From Blastocatellia bacterium (GTDB taxonomy: Bacteria > Acidobacteriota > Blastocatellia > HR10): DNA of 64,000 bases. Within the stretch, counting starts at the first letter, position 1, and every line of letters starts with the position of its first letter. This document shows positions 34,656 through 44,845 of this stretch, piece after piece. A program made the translations under genes and the position numbers. Where the stretch lies: assembly GCA_025055075.1 (NCBI GenBank), contig JANWYV010000013.1, positions 62,001-126,000 on the forward strand. The letters run 5' to 3'. Below the pieces are notes generated by a model. That model was not told the DNA's origin. It was given only the letters and a program-made list of their open reading frames with translations, and made no database searches.

Positions 34656-36407
34656 ATGGAAAAGCGCGTGCTGTTAGCGTTTGTCCTCTCGACGGCGATC
34701 TTGGCCATCTGGTACTACTTCTTCGCGCCACCGCCGCCGCAACCGACGATGCCCGAGAAGAAACCGCAACCGCCGGCACGCGTGGAAGAAAAGCGTGCGG
34801 TGCCGACAGAACCTCCGGCCGCCGCGCCGATCGCGAACATTCCGGAACGAGAGATTCGCATTGAGACGCCCTTTTGGACGGCCATCTTCACGAATCGAGG
34901 CGCCGTCGCGCGAAGCTGGAACATTCATCACCGACCAAATGGACAACCTCTGCTCGGCGACGATCGGCGGCCGCTCGAGTTGATCCCTCAAGAGCGCGAT
35001 GTCGTTGAGAAACTGGGCCGCCCGTTCGCCCTGCGAAGCCAAGAGGCTGCGCTCGATCGCCAATTGCAAGAGGCCACCTACGCCCTCTCGTCCGAAGAGA
35101 CCGTGCTCCGCATTGGAAAAGGCGAGACGCGCGCGCTCACCTTCACTTATGAGGATCCGGGGCGTGGGCTTCGAGTCCAGAAAGCATTCACGTTTTTCGG
35201 CGACCGATATGATTTTCGCCTCTCAATCTCGGCGTACCGCGAGGGACGCCCGCTTGATCTTTCTCTCGTCCTCGGGCCGAACTTCGGCGATCAGAGCATT
35301 AAGCGGAGCGATACCTACACGAAGACCCCGCCGATCGCTATCGTGCGCGCGCGCGAAGAGACCGTGCGCGTCCCGGCTGAGAAAGCGTCTAAGGAATCCC
35401 CTCAAGGCCCGATCACTTGGGCCGGCGTTGAGGACAACTACTTCGCTTTGGTCGCTATCCCCAAGACTCCCGCTGCAGGGGTGAGTTTCTCCACGCACGA
35501 GCGAAAGGAGACAATCGAGGAGGAAGAGATCACGCGTCGGTTCGTCGCCTTGTCGCTTCCGGTGAGCGGACCGCAGGAGTACACGGTGTTCGCCGGGCCG
35601 AAGGATCCGAAGGTCCTGGAGGCGCTCGATGCGCAGTTGGGCGGCGTAGCGCTCGAAGAGGTCATCAACTACGGGTTCTTCTCCTCGGTCGTAAAGCCCC
35701 TCATCACCTGGATTCTGCTTCCGGCGCTGCAGGGCGTACATCGGCTCACGGGCAACTACGGCGTCGGCATCATCGTCGTGACGATCGTGCTCAACCTCTT
35801 CTTCTATCCCTTGCGCCGATCCTCCACCATTCGCATGCGGAAGGCGAGCGCGCTACAGCCCAAGATGCGCGAATTGCAGGAGAAGATGAAGGGCTTGAAG
35901 AAGAATGATCCTCGCCTCCAGGAGCTGCAGATGGAACAACTGCGGCTCATGAAGGAGGCGAATCCTCTGGCCGGATGTCTGCCGCTGCTGCTGCAACTGC
36001 CGATCTTCTGGGCGATGTTCGTCTTGCTGACGGTTAGCCTCGATGTGCGCCAGGCGCGCTTCGTGGGATGGATTGATGATCTCTCCTCGCCCGATCGGTG
36101 GCACATTCTGCCGATCCTCATGTGCGTCTCGATGATCGCCTCGACGCTTCTGACGCCCATGCCGAGCAACGATCCCGCGCAGCGCGTCCAACGCTTCATG
36201 ATGGCCTACCTGATGCCCATCCTGCTCACCTACCTCTTCTTCTGGCGAGCGCCGAGCGGACTCGTTCTTTACTGGATGTTCAGCAACTTGGTGGGCATCG
36301 GCCAGCAGCTTCTCATCAATCGGGCACTCGGCGCACTCCCACCCCCCACTGAAGCTGCCGAGACGACACGGCGAGATAAGAAGCCTCAGGTCGCGACCAA
36401 AAGCTGA
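34656..36407 (+). CDS. yidC: Membrane protein insertase YidC
   Basis: 583 residues, Gram-negative type: an N-terminal membrane anchor (VLLAFVLSTAILAIWYYFFAP), a large periplasmic P1 domain (residues ~60-345), then the conserved five-helix core with GNYGVGIIVVTIVLNLFFYPLRRSS, ANPLAGCLPLLLQLPIFWAMFVLL and RAPSGLVLYWMFSNLVGIGQQLLI. It inserts proteins into the inner membrane alone or with Sec. The length and P1 domain support an organism with an outer membrane. A GC hairpin follows the gene. Confidence 0.96.
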   Translation: MEKRVLLAFVLSTAILAIWYYFFAPPPPQPTMPEKKPQPPARVEEKRAVPTEPPAAAPIANIPEREIRIETPFWTAIFTNRGAVARSWNIHHRPNGQPLLGDDRRPLELIPQERDVVEKLGRPFALRSQEAALDRQLQEATYALSSEETVLRIGKGETRALTFTYEDPGRGLRVQKAFTFFGDRYDFRLSISAYREGRPLDLSLVLGPNFGDQSIKRSDTYTKTPPIAIVRAREETVRVPAEKASKESPQGPITWAGVEDNYFALVAIPKTPAAGVSFSTHERKETIEEEEITRRFVALSLPVSGPQEYTVFAGPKDPKVLEALDAQLGGVALEEVINYGFFSSVVKPLITWILLPALQGVHRLTGNYGVGIIVVTIVLNLFFYPLRRSSTIRMRKASALQPKMRELQEKMKGLKKNDPRLQELQMEQLRLMKEANPLAGCLPLLLQLPIFWAMFVLLTVSLDVRQARFVGWIDDLSSPDRWHILPILMCVSMIASTLLTPMPSNDPAQRVQRFMMAYLMPILLTYLFFWRAPSGLVLYWMFSNLVGIGQQLLINRALGALPPPTEAAETTRRDKKPQVATKS

Positions 36408-36454
36408 TCCCTTTCGTCGAATTGCCCTCAGCGCGTCTGCGTCATTATAAAGCC

Positions 36455-36479
36455 CGCCCCCTTCCGAGCGTGGGGGGCG
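36455..36479 (+). terminator. Stem-loop between yidC and mnmE
   Basis: CGCCCCC (36455-36461) pairs with GGGGGCG (36473-36479) around an 11-base loop. There is no T-run, so it may be a weak terminator or an mRNA-stabilising hairpin. Confidence 0.4.
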
Positions 36480-36549
36480 CAAGTGACGTTTTGCGTGTCT
36501 TCCCTGCCCGAGGACAAAATATCCTTACGGGCGCGTGAGGAGAAGGCCT

Positions 36550-37932
36550 ATGTACCCATCTGAGGACACAATCGCCGCGATCTCGACGCCGCCCGGACGC
36601 AGCGGCATCGGCGTCATCCGCTTGAGCGGTCCCGCGGCGCGAGAGATCGCGCGAATGATCTTTCATCCCAAGAGCGAGAGCGCAGACCTCTCGCCGCGCC
36701 GGGCGACCTTCGGCGAGATTCGCGATCCCCATACGGGCGACCTCGTGGATGAGGCCATCGTCACCTTCTTTCCAGGACCGCACAGTTACACGGGAGAAGA
36801 CCTCGTCGAGCTGAGTTGTCACGGAAGCCCCGTCGTGCTGCGACGCGTCCTGGAGCTCGTGCTCGAACGCGGGGCGCGCGCTGCTGGACCGGGAGAGTTC
36901 ACCCTCCGCGCGTTCCTCAATGGGCGCCTCGACCTCGTCCAAGCTGAAGCGATCCGCGATCTCATCGAAGCGCAAACCATCACCCAAGCCCGCGTCGCTT
37001 TGCGGCAGATGCAGGGGAGCCTCTCCCGACGCCTCCATCCCATTCGACAAGCCCTCGTGGACGCGATCGTGCAGATGGAGACGGCCGTCGAATTCGTCGA
37101 GGACGACGTTATGACTGAGAGCCGCTCCGCTCTCATGGCGCGGCTCGAGGGCGCGATCGCCGAACTGGACGCTATCGCCGCTCAATACCGCACCGGACGC
37201 ATCGTCCGCGAAGGCATCCATGTGGCCATCGTGGGAAAGCCGAACGTCGGGAAATCGAGCCTCTTCAACCGCCTCTTGGAACGCGAGCGCGCCATCGTGA
37301 CCGAGATCCCAGGCACGACGCGCGACATGCTCATTGAGACGGCCTCGATCGCGGGCGTCCCCGTGCACCTAGTAGACACGGCGGGCTTGCGCGAGGCGAG
37401 CGATCGAGTGGAGCGATTGGGGATCGAACGCAGCCGACAGGCTATCGCCGACGCCGATCTCGTGCTCGTCGTCCTAGATGGCTCGCAACCCCTCGATGCG
37501 GATGATCGCGCAGTCCTGGAGGCGACCGCATCGGTCCCACGACTCATCGCCATCAACAAATGCGATCTTCCCGAACGGCTGGATCCCCAATCGGTTCGAG
37601 CGCTCGAGGCCACTGCTCCGCTCTGCCGCGTCTCTGCGCTGACGGGTCAAAGACTGGACGAGTTGCGACAGCGGATCCTGGAGATCATCACGTCCGGTAG
37701 CGCGTTTCAGCCCGAGGATGTTATACTCACTAATGCGCGCCATCACCGGTTGATCGTCGCAGCGTGCGAGCGCCTGCGAGAGGCGCACCGCGCGCTCGAG
37801 GAGGGATACTCGGAAGAGGTCGCGCTCGTGGGATTGCACGACGCGTTGCGCCATTTGGGGGAGATCACGGGCGAGGTGACGATCGAAGATATCCTCGATC
37901 AAATCTTCTCGACTTTTTGCATTGGGAAATGA
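36550..37932 (+). CDS. mnmE: tRNA uridine-5-carboxymethylaminomethyl modification GTPase MnmE
   Basis: 460 residues from ATG 36550 (GAGGAG upstream; GTG at 36535 rejected). The N-terminal formyl-THF-binding region ([38 protein letters not shown]), helical domain, G domain ([32 protein letters not shown]) and terminal CIGK box are all complete. With MnmG it modifies U34 in tRNA anticodons. The stop overlaps mnmG by 4 bases. Confidence 0.97.
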   Translation: MYPSEDTIAAISTPPGRSGIGVIRLSGPAAREIARMIFHPKSESADLSPRRATFGEIRDPHTGDLVDEAIVTFFPGPHSYTGEDLVELSCHGSPVVLRRVLELVLERGARAAGPGEFTLRAFLNGRLDLVQAEAIRDLIEAQTITQARVALRQMQGSLSRRLHPIRQALVDAIVQMETAVEFVEDDVMTESRSALMARLEGAIAELDAIAAQYRTGRIVREGIHVAIVGKPNVGKSSLFNRLLERERAIVTEIPGTTRDMLIETASIAGVPVHLVDTAGLREASDRVERLGIERSRQAIADADLVLVVLDGSQPLDADDRAVLEATASVPRLIAINKCDLPERLDPQSVRALEATAPLCRVSALTGQRLDELRQRILEIITSGSAFQPEDVILTNARHHRLIVAACERLREAHRALEEGYSEEVALVGLHDALRHLGEITGEVTIEDILDQIFSTFCIGK

Positions 37933-39830
37933 AGGCCGTGAACTTCACCGATCGCTTCGATGTGATCGTCGTCGGCGGCGGACATGCTGGCTGCGAAGCC
38001 GCTCACGCGGCCGCTCGCATGGGGTGCCGAACCGCTCTCGTCACGCTCTCGACGGAGTTGATCGCTCAAATGTCCTGCAACCCAGCTATTGGCGGTATCG
38101 CCAAAGGCCACCTCGTGCGCGAGATTGATGCCCTCGGGGGCCTCATGGGCGTGGTCACCGATCGCATCGGTATCCATTTCCGCGTCCTCAACCGTAGCCG
38201 CGGCCCAGCCGTCCAATCCCCCCGCGCTCAATGCGATCGGACCGTATACCGTCAGGAAATGCAACGGCAACTGCGCCAAACCCCAGGCCTTTCGATCATC
38301 GAGGGTGAAGTCGCCGACTTGCTCACCGATGGTCGAGAAATCTACGGCGTCCTCTTAGCCGACGGACGCGCCCTAGCAGCTCGCGCCGTCGTCCTCACAA
38401 CCGGGACGTTCTTGCGCGGCCTCATCCACATCGGGCGATTGACTTTTCCCGCCGGACGCTTGAGCGAAAAGCCCTCGCTGCAGCTGGCCGAGACCCTGCG
38501 CCGAATCGGCTTCCGCATCGGGCGCTTGAAGACAGGCACCCCACCACGCCTCGACGGTCGGACGATCGACTTCTCCCAAGCCGAACGCCAACCGAGCGAT
38601 GATCCTCCGCAGCCGTTCTCCTTCACCACGCGCGCCATCACGCAACCGCTCATTGACTGCTTCATCGTCTACACGACCCCGAAATCCCACGAGGTCATTC
38701 GCCGGAATCTCGAGAAGTCGGCCCTCTACAGCGGACAAATCCACGGCATCGGTCCCCGCTACTGTCCCTCCATCGAGGACAAGATCGTGAAGTTCCCCGA
38801 TAAGGAGCGGCATCAGATCTTCCTCGAGCCCGAAGGCTATTACACCGACGAGATCTATCCAAACGGCATCTCCTCCAGCATGCCCGTCGAAGTGCAACTA
38901 GAATTCGTGCGAACGATCCCCGGACTAGAACGCGCGAAGTTCATCCGCCCGGCTTACGCCATCGAGTACGACTTTGTGGATCCGACCGAACTTCATCCTT
39001 GGCTGGAGACCAAGCGCATTCGCGGCCTCTTCCATGCCGGCCAGATCAACGGGACGACCGGATATGAAGAGGCTGCTGCTCAAGGCATTATGGCTGGAAT
39101 CAATGCCGCATTGCGCGTCCGCGGCGAAGACCCTCTGGTGCTCAGCCGTTCCCAGGCCTATATCGGCATCCTCATTGATGATCTGGTGACGAAAGGAGTA
39201 GACGAGCCATACCGCATGTTCACATCGCGAGCGGAATTGCGCCTGCTTCTTCGACACGACAATGCCGATATGAGACTCACAGAAATTGGCTATCGCATAG
39301 GCATGATAAGCGGAGATCGCTATATCGAATTTTCGAAAAAGCGGGAGAGCATAGAAACGCTGAAGCGATACTTCTGGAATACGAAGATCAAGAGTGAGAC
39401 ACCGGGTTTCCAACGTTTCAGTGAGGTAACGGGAATTCGGCTGAATGAACCGACGCTTTTGGCGAAGCTCGTCTGTCGTCCCGAGGTCGAAGCCGAACAC
39501 GTCGCGATTCTTTTGTCCGAAGGATTGCGGGAGCACACAGATCGAGAAGCGCTTCGAGTGGCAGTGAACGATTTGAAATATGCCGGATACATCGAGAGCC
39601 AGTATCAGTTGGCGGAGAAGCTCGAGCGGATGGAGACGCGGGTGATCCCTGAAGACTTGGATTTCAGTCAGATCTCGGGGCTCTCGCGGGAGGTTGTGGA
39701 GAAGCTGACGCGGATTCGGCCTCGGACGCTCGGACAAGCGCGTCGAATTCCGGGCATGACGCCTGCGGCTTTGACGCTCTTGAACATCTATCTTGAGCTG
39801 CGATCACGGCGTGAGCAAGCCCGGGCGTAA
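37929..39830 (+). CDS. mnmG: tRNA uridine-5-carboxymethylaminomethyl modification enzyme MnmG
   Basis: 633 residues, typical. FAD-binding [21 protein letters not shown] at the start; [24 protein letters not shown] with the conserved Cys; [27 protein letters not shown]-like and [15 protein letters not shown] segments; [20 protein letters not shown] near 390; and the helical C-terminal MnmE-binding region. The ATG at 37929 overlaps mnmE's stop (ATGA). A longer frame from 37764 is an out-of-context extension into mnmE. Confidence 0.97.
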   Translation: MKAVNFTDRFDVIVVGGGHAGCEAAHAAARMGCRTALVTLSTELIAQMSCNPAIGGIAKGHLVREIDALGGLMGVVTDRIGIHFRVLNRSRGPAVQSPRAQCDRTVYRQEMQRQLRQTPGLSIIEGEVADLLTDGREIYGVLLADGRALAARAVVLTTGTFLRGLIHIGRLTFPAGRLSEKPSLQLAETLRRIGFRIGRLKTGTPPRLDGRTIDFSQAERQPSDDPPQPFSFTTRAITQPLIDCFIVYTTPKSHEVIRRNLEKSALYSGQIHGIGPRYCPSIEDKIVKFPDKERHQIFLEPEGYYTDEIYPNGISSSMPVEVQLEFVRTIPGLERAKFIRPAYAIEYDFVDPTELHPWLETKRIRGLFHAGQINGTTGYEEAAAQGIMAGINAALRVRGEDPLVLSRSQAYIGILIDDLVTKGVDEPYRMFTSRAELRLLLRHDNADMRLTEIGYRIGMISGDRYIEFSKKRESIETLKRYFWNTKIKSETPGFQRFSEVTGIRLNEPTLLAKLVCRPEVEAEHVAILLSEGLREHTDREALRVAVNDLKYAGYIESQYQLAEKLERMETRVIPEDLDFSQISGLSREVVEKLTRIRPRTLGQARRIPGMTPAALTLLNIYLELRSRREQARA

Positions 39831-40458
39831 ACGGGAAGAGTTTTGCGCTCACGCGCTCGCGTGGGCGGAGCGATTTGGTCTCTCCCTCTCAGCAGCGCTC
39901 TGTCACAAGCTTGGCGAGCACTACGAACTCTTGCTTCATTGGAACGAGCGGATCAATCTCACGCGGATCACCGAGCCCGAGGAAGCGGCTCGATTTCACT
40001 ATGTGGAGTCGCTGTACGTAGGGGAATTCCTACTCCCTTCGGTTCGGCGGATCGCCGACGTGGGATCGGGAGGGGGATTTCCTGGGATTCCCTTGGCGGT
40101 GGTGCGGCCAGACATGGAGGTGATTTTGATTGAGAAGGACCGACGGCGCGCCATCTTCCTCTCGGAAGCAATCCGCCGACTCGGTCTGGAGAACGTCGAG
40201 GTCGTTTGCGAACGATTCCAGGCTTATGAGCGTCGGGATTTCGACGCGCTCCTTTGTCGAGCGCTTGAGCGTATGGCGGAGCGAGTCCCGGAACTTCTGG
40301 CTTTCGCTGAAGCATGTCGGCAGGTCCTCCTCCTTGGGGGGAGCGATTTGGAGCGAACCGTCAGGCGTCATGCTGGTCCCAGATGGACCTGGCGCTCTCT
40401 CCCCATCCCCTATGCTCACAAACGGCGCATGCTTCTCCTTGAACAGTCGACTCCTTGA
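39811..40458 (+). CDS. rsmG: 16S rRNA (guanine527-N7)-methyltransferase RsmG
   Basis: About 215 residues. The SAM-binding [41 protein letters not shown] and the upstream [28 protein letters not shown] identify RsmG (GidB). No clear Shine-Dalgarno is seen: candidate starts are GTG 39811 and TTG 39793, both inside the end of mnmG, so initiation is probably coupled. I use 39811 with modest certainty. parS sites follow directly. Confidence 0.92.
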   Translation: MSKPGRKREEFCAHALAWAERFGLSLSAALCHKLGEHYELLLHWNERINLTRITEPEEAARFHYVESLYVGEFLLPSVRRIADVGSGGGFPGIPLAVVRPDMEVILIEKDRRRAIFLSEAIRRLGLENVEVVCERFQAYERRDFDALLCRALERMAERVPELLAFAEACRQVLLLGGSDLERTVRRHAGPRWTWRSLPIPYAHKRRMLLLEQSTP

Positions 40459-40460
40459 GG

Positions 40461-40476
40461 GGTTTCACGTGGAACG
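40461..40476 (+). promoter_or_regulatory. parS site 1
   Basis: GGTTTCACGTGGAACG. It keeps the CACGTG core and most of the consensus TGTTTCACGTGAAACA bound by ParB. It starts 3 bases after the rsmG stop. Confidence 0.85.
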
Positions 40477-40488
40477 CCAGCCGCGCAC

Positions 40489-40504
40489 GGTTCCACGTGG
40501 AACA
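40489..40504 (+). promoter_or_regulatory. parS site 2
   Basis: GGTTCCACGTGGAACA, a near-perfect palindrome around CACGTG, 28 bases from site 1 (start to start) and 55 bases before the parA ATG. Confidence 0.9.
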
Positions 40505-40559
40505 GAAAATTCGGCTTTTCAACCTCGCTATTTTGTGCTATCTTCACGCCGACGCGACG

Positions 40560-41345
40560 ATGGGTCGCACGATCGCCATCGCGAATCAAAAGGGAGGCGT
40601 GGGCAAGACCACGACGGCCGTTAATCTCTCGGCTGCCCTAGCTGCCTTGGAACGGCGCGTGCTGCTTGTGGATTTCGACCCCCAGGCCAATGCCACATCC
40701 GGGCTCGGACTTCGACGAGGTACCATCCGGAAATCGGTCTATCATGCCCTTATCTTCGGCGAGCCCATCGCCAACCTCATCCATCCGACGGAAATCCCTA
40801 CGCTTTGGCTCGTGCCATCGGAACGCAATCTCACCGGCGCCGAAGTCGAGCTTGTGGACTTAGAGCGACGCGAATACCGTCTTCGCGACGCTCTAGATCC
40901 CATCCGAGATCAGTACGACTTCATCTTCATTGACTGCCCGCCCTCGCTCGGACTCCTCACGCTCAATGCCTTGACCGCCGCCGATTCGGTGCTCGTGCCC
41001 ATCCAGTGCGAATATTACGCATTGGAAGGCGTCTCGGAATTGTGGGATACGCTTGTCCGCATCCGACGGCAGTTCAATCCCCGCCTTCAAATCGAGGGGT
41101 TCCTCCTCACGATGCACGACGAGCGGACAAACCTCTCCCATCAAGTCATGGCCGATCTCAGGGATTTTCTCGGCTCGCAGGTCTTTCAAACGGTCATCCC
41201 GCGCAATGTGCGCTTGGCCGAAGCCCCGAGTCACGGCAAACCCATCATCCTCTATGACGATCGCTCCCGTGGAGCGGAGAGTTATCGAAATCTCGCTCTG
41301 GAGGTTCTCAATCATGACGCGAAAGGCACTCGGCAGGGGACTTGA
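40560..41345 (+). CDS. parA: Chromosome-partitioning ATPase ParA/Soj
   Basis: 261 residues from ATG 40560. Deviant Walker A AIANQKGGVGKTTTAVNLSAAL at residues 5-26, DFDPQANATSGLG, FIFIDCPPSLGLLTLNAL (Walker B) and the C-terminal VIPRNVRLAEAPSHGKPIILYDDRSRGAESYR are typical of chromosomal ParA. An in-frame codon at 40455 would place the parS sites inside the gene and is not used. No strong ribosome site is visible. Its 3' end overlaps parB by 32 bases. Confidence 0.96.
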   Translation: MGRTIAIANQKGGVGKTTTAVNLSAALAALERRVLLVDFDPQANATSGLGLRRGTIRKSVYHALIFGEPIANLIHPTEIPTLWLVPSERNLTGAEVELVDLERREYRLRDALDPIRDQYDFIFIDCPPSLGLLTLNALTAADSVLVPIQCEYYALEGVSELWDTLVRIRRQFNPRLQIEGFLLTMHDERTNLSHQVMADLRDFLGSQVFQTVIPRNVRLAEAPSHGKPIILYDDRSRGAESYRNLALEVLNHDAKGTRQGT

Positions 41346-42171
41346 AGCGCTCCTTGGTGAGACAGCGACGACGGAGCAGATCACCGAGTTGGACATTGAC
41401 CTCATTGATCCGAACCCGCACCAACCCCGCACGCGCTATAACGAAGATCGCCTGCGCGAGCTAGCGGACTCGATCCGCGCTCATGGCCTTGTACAACCGA
41501 TCCTCGTGCGCCGCCGTGGGCTTCGCTATGAGATCATCGCTGGAGAACGCCGATGGCGAGCAGCTCAGTTGGCAGGACTGCTGAAAGTCCCGGCCGTCGT
41601 TCGAGATGTCCCCGAGGAGCAGGTGCTGGAGCTCTCGCTCATCGAGAACATTCAACGCGAAGACCTCAATCCCATCGAAGAGGCGCAAGCCTATCAGCGG
41701 CTCATTGAACAGCTGGGTCTGACGCAGGAAGAGCTTGCTCGGCGCGTTGGCCGCGATCGCACCTCGATCGCCAATTCGTTGCGATTGCTCCGCCTTCCGA
41801 GCGACATCCAAGCTTTGATCGAGGAAGGGAAGATCTCCTTCGGACATGCGAAAGCCCTTCTCGGGCTTTCTTCGAGCGAACTCCAAAAGCAGCTGGCTCA
41901 TGAGATCGTCGCTCGAGGACTCTCCGTGCGCGAGACCGAGGCCCTCGTGCGACGTTTGAACGCAGCGCCGCCGGTTCGCGCGCGGAGAGAGCGTGCGCCC
42001 TTGGATCCGCATCTTCGTGCAGCCGCCGAACGGCTCAGCCGATACTTGGGAACAAAGGTGCGGATCATCCCCGGGGCTACCGGTGGGAAGATCGAGATCG
42101 AATACTACTCAGCTACCGATCTCGAACGTCTCTACACGCTCATCCTTCGGAAAGGAGATGCTCCATCATGA
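41314..42171 (+). CDS. parB: Chromosome-partitioning protein ParB/Spo0J (CTPase, parS-binding)
   Basis: 285 residues from ATG 41314, with GGAGG at 41300-41304. The N-terminal ParB/sulfiredoxin CTP-binding domain holds IDLIDPNPHQPRTRYNEDRLRELADSI and IIAGERRWRAAQLAGL (GERR box). Next come SLIENIQREDLNPIEEAQAY and the helix-turn-helix VGRDRTSIANSLRLLRLP, then a C-terminal dimer domain (KVRIIPGATGGKIEIEYYS). It loads on the two parS sites just upstream of parA. The stop overlaps the bactofilin start (ATGA). Confidence 0.97.
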   Translation: MTRKALGRGLEALLGETATTEQITELDIDLIDPNPHQPRTRYNEDRLRELADSIRAHGLVQPILVRRRGLRYEIIAGERRWRAAQLAGLLKVPAVVRDVPEEQVLELSLIENIQREDLNPIEEAQAYQRLIEQLGLTQEELARRVGRDRTSIANSLRLLRLPSDIQALIEEGKISFGHAKALLGLSSSELQKQLAHEIVARGLSVRETEALVRRLNAAPPVRARRERAPLDPHLRAAAERLSRYLGTKVRIIPGATGGKIEIEYYSATDLERLYTLILRKGDAPS

Positions 42172-42572
42172 GATTCCGAAGAGAGCCCGCTGTGGAAGTC
42201 CGCGGATTCCTCGACGAAGGGACGGAGGTCATCGGCGATCTGAGATTCTCTGACGTCCTGCACCTCCATGGACGGATTAAAGGAAGAGTGGTCTCCGACG
42301 GAGAGCTGGTCGTCGGCCAAAAGGGCGTCATCGAGGGAGATGTCGAAGTCGGTATCCTCACTCTCGGCGGAACGCTCATCGGTAACGTCATCGCCAAAAA
42401 AAAGGTGCACTTTCTGAATACGGCGCGCATCCGTGGCGATGTCTCGACGCCAATCCTTCGCGTGGACGAAGGCGCCGAGTGGGAAGGGAGCATCACGACT
42501 CTCGCGGAGGTGCAAGAGAAGTCCCCCGAGCATATGGCCCATGCCGCCGGAGAGGTCGAAGCCGCACGATAG
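42168..42572 (+). CDS. Bactofilin family polymer-forming cytoskeletal protein
   Basis: 134 residues. The central ~90 residues are a short beta-helix with IGDLRFSDVLHLHGRIKGRVVSDGELVVGQKGVIEGDVEVGILTLGGTLIGNV, the bactofilin (DUF583) fold, flanked by short charged tails. Bactofilins form filaments and in some bacteria position ParABS complexes. The 4-base overlap with parB suggests such a link here. Confidence 0.92.
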   Translation: MRFRREPAVEVRGFLDEGTEVIGDLRFSDVLHLHGRIKGRVVSDGELVVGQKGVIEGDVEVGILTLGGTLIGNVIAKKKVHFLNTARIRGDVSTPILRVDEGAEWEGSITTLAEVQEKSPEHMAHAAGEVEAAR

Positions 42573-42633
42573 CGGCTTGACGCAGGACGCCATCCCGCTC
42601 ACAATGTGAGGATTCGAAAGGAGGGAATGAGCC

Positions 42634-42819
42634 ATGGAAGAGAGGCACGAGCAGGAAACAATGGCGACCCAAGACGAGGAGATCACCTATCACGCCGTCG
42701 AGAAAGATGGCGAGATCGCCGCGATTTGGGTTATGAAAGGGAGAAAGCATCTGCGCACGATTGATCCGAAAAGTGAGGAAGGACGCCGAATCCTTCAGGC
42801 CTATCGGCCAAGCCCGTGA
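42634..42819 (+). CDS. Small conserved-looking protein of unknown function
   Basis: 61 residues, acidic start then ITYHAVEKDGEIAAIWVMKGRKHLRTIDPKSEEGRRILQAY. A strong AAAGGAGGGAA ribosome site precedes the ATG at 42634, and a terminator follows at 42832, so it is probably a real gene. I do not recognise the family. Confidence 0.65.
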   Translation: MEERHEQETMATQDEEITYHAVEKDGEIAAIWVMKGRKHLRTIDPKSEEGRRILQAYRPSP

Positions 42820-42831
42820 TGCTCTCCCCCC

Positions 42832-42873
42832 CTAGGAGAAGGCCGCTTCTCCCGTACGGTCTCCTAGATTTTT
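42832..42873 (+). terminator. Rho-independent terminator after the parAB-bactofilin operon
   Basis: CTAGGAG pairs with CTCCTAG (42861-42867), with inner GGCCG/CGGTC pairs, followed by ATTTTT. It begins 13 bases past the small gene's stop. Confidence 0.75.
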
Positions 42874-42937
42874 GCCAAGTGCTGCTACGAAGGCCATAGG
42901 GCCTGCCTTCCCAGGTCAAGAAAATTTTTGGGCGACC

Positions 42938-43083
42938 TGTGGATTTTTCTTGCCAAACGAGCGATTTTGTGCTACTCTTTGGCGGGTTTTCAACAGGGTA
43001 AGTTATTGAGAATAGAGGCACTTATATGATTAAAGTCGAATTTGAGGCTGCGATTTCTGGGGTTGTGGAAAAATTGTGGAAAA
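42938..43083 (+). promoter_or_regulatory. dnaA promoter with upstream and leader DnaA boxes
   Basis: TTGCCA (42950-42955), 17-base spacer, TACTCT (42973-42978). DnaA-box-like TGTGGATTT lies just upstream at 42938-42946, and two TGTGGAAAA boxes at 43064-43072 and 43075-43083 lie in the leader. This suits autoregulation by DnaA and may form the upstream part of a bipartite origin. The rest of the gap to 43192 shows no gene. Confidence 0.75.
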
Positions 43084-43192
43084 ATCAAATTACTCGCGGT
43101 CCTTCAATTGGGTCGAGGCGGTCGGCCCGACCCCAAGATTTCTCTCTTGCTGCGCAAAGCTGGAGCGAAAACTTCGACAAGGAGTGGAGCCT

Positions 43193-44584
43193 ATGTCACG
43201 CCAGATCTGGGATGCGCTGCTTTCGGCCATAGAGAAGAGGGTCAATCACCATAGCTTCAGCACCTGGTTTTTGCCGTTGGTTTTTCGCGAGGCGAAAGAG
43301 AACTCGATAATCGTCGAAGCGCCCAATGCGATGTTCCGAGACTGGATCACGGACAACTACATGGATGTGATCGAGGAGGCGCTTGCCGAGCTTCGCCTGG
43401 AGAATCACTCGATCAGGTTCCTCGTCAGGGGAGAAGAAGAAGTCCCAGAATGGACGCCAAAAGACGACGTCTCGAAGAATCACGTCGGGCTCTCGCTCTT
43501 TGAAGGAGAGGAGAGCGATCTGATCGTCCCTCCAGCGACGCGATTTGTGGACCTGGAGCCGGTCGAGTTGCCGTTGAATCCTCGGTATACATTCGACACC
43601 TTCGTCGTCGGTTCCTCGAACCAATTTGCACATGCCGCGGCTTTGGCCGTAGCCGAAGCGCCTTCGCGAGCCTATAATCCTCTTTACATCTATGGCGGCG
43701 TGGGATTGGGGAAAACGCATCTCATGCATGCCATTGGCCATGCCATTCGGGCCAAGAACAAACACCTGCGCCTCACCTATGTCTCCTCGGAGCGCTTCAT
43801 GAACGAGCTGATCAACGCTATTCGCTACGATAAGACCCTGGCCTTTCGCGAGCGGTATCGGAACATAGACGTGTTGCTCATTGACGACATCCAATTCCTC
43901 GCCGGGAAGGAGCGCACGCAGGAAGAATTCTTCCATACGTTCAACGCGCTCTACGACGCGCAGAAACAGATCGTCATCACTAGCGATTGTCCCCCACGCG
44001 AGATCCCCACGCTCGAAGAGCGACTCCACTCCCGGTTCGAGTGGGGTCTGATCGCCGATATTCAGCCTCCCGATCTGGAGACCAAGGTCGCGATCCTGAA
44101 GCGAAAAGCCGAGCAGGAGAAGATCACCCTTCCGGACAATGTGGCACTCTTCATCGCGAGCAAGATCAAATCGAACATTCGCGAGCTGGAAGGCGCCCTG
44201 ATTCGCCTGATCGCGTATTCGTCACTGACCGGGCGTCCCATCACCCTCGGGCTTGCTCAAGAGACACTTCGTGGGCTCGTAGAGGAAGAGGAAGAAAAGA
44301 CGATCACGATCGAATTGATTCAAAGGACGGTGGCTGACTACTTCGGCCTGAGAGTTTCCGATCTGAAATCGAAGAATAATTCGCGCTCGGTCGCTGAGCC
44401 CAGGCAAATCGCCATGTACCTGTGCAAGCGCTTAACCAAGGCGAGCCTTCCGGAGATCGGTCGGGAATTCGGCGGGAAGCATCATACGACCGTACTGCAC
44501 AGCATCAACAAGATCAGCGAGCTGTACGAGCAGCGAGAAGATTTCCACAGGATTATCAACAGCCTAATTGATAGATTGAAATAG
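43193..44584 (+). CDS. dnaA: Chromosomal replication initiator protein DnaA
   Basis: 463 residues from ATG 43193 (AAGGAG upstream). Domain I ([27 protein letters not shown]), a short domain II, and the AAA+ domain III with [49 protein letters not shown] and the [10 protein letters not shown] region. Domain IV holds the DnaA-box-binding helix-turn-helix ending [19 protein letters not shown]. It melts oriC and loads the helicase. An earlier in-frame codon at 43076 would start inside a DnaA box region and has no ribosome site. Confidence 0.98.
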   Translation: MSRQIWDALLSAIEKRVNHHSFSTWFLPLVFREAKENSIIVEAPNAMFRDWITDNYMDVIEEALAELRLENHSIRFLVRGEEEVPEWTPKDDVSKNHVGLSLFEGEESDLIVPPATRFVDLEPVELPLNPRYTFDTFVVGSSNQFAHAAALAVAEAPSRAYNPLYIYGGVGLGKTHLMHAIGHAIRAKNKHLRLTYVSSERFMNELINAIRYDKTLAFRERYRNIDVLLIDDIQFLAGKERTQEEFFHTFNALYDAQKQIVITSDCPPREIPTLEERLHSRFEWGLIADIQPPDLETKVAILKRKAEQEKITLPDNVALFIASKIKSNIRELEGALIRLIAYSSLTGRPITLGLAQETLRGLVEEEEEKTITIELIQRTVADYFGLRVSDLKSKNNSRSVAEPRQIAMYLCKRLTKASLPEIGREFGGKHHTTVLHSINKISELYEQREDFHRIINSLIDRLK

Positions 44585-44595
44585 ACTTGCTATGG

Positions 44596-44822
44596 TTTTC
44601 CACATCCCCCACCTGTGGATGGCTTGTGGAAATTTGTGGAAACTCCTTGGAGTGGGCATTCTTCCACAGGCGTCCACAGTTCTTCCACAGCATTTTCCAC
44701 AAGCCAAAAATCATGTAAGCGCAATAATTCAATGGACTTACCGAAAGTCATCCACATTTCCACAGCGCCTACTACGACTACTGGATCTATCTTTTCTTTT
44801 TTTAAAAAGATCTCTAAAGATC
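44596..44822 (+). other. Origin of replication (oriC): ten DnaA boxes, DnaA-trio tract and AT-rich unwinding region
   Basis: Boxes (9 bases, consensus-like TTTTCCACA or its complement) at 44596, 44614, 44625, 44635, 44660, 44670, 44681, 44693, 44748 and 44756. After the last box a short GCGC leads to CTACTACGACTACTG (44769-44783). Read on the other strand this gives trinucleotides TAG-TCG-TAG-TAG, the DnaA-trio pattern of the bacterial basal unwinding system. A T-rich run (CTTTTCTTTTTTTAAAAAGA) follows at about 44791-44810. It lies between dnaA and dnaN. Confidence 0.93.
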
Positions 44823-44845
44823 TCTAGAGAAAGGGAGAAGCAGCC

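Noticed and set aside
37764-37928. N-terminal extension of MnmG
   Set aside because: It runs inside mnmE in another frame; the ATGA overlap and the FAD-binding start place MnmG at 37929.
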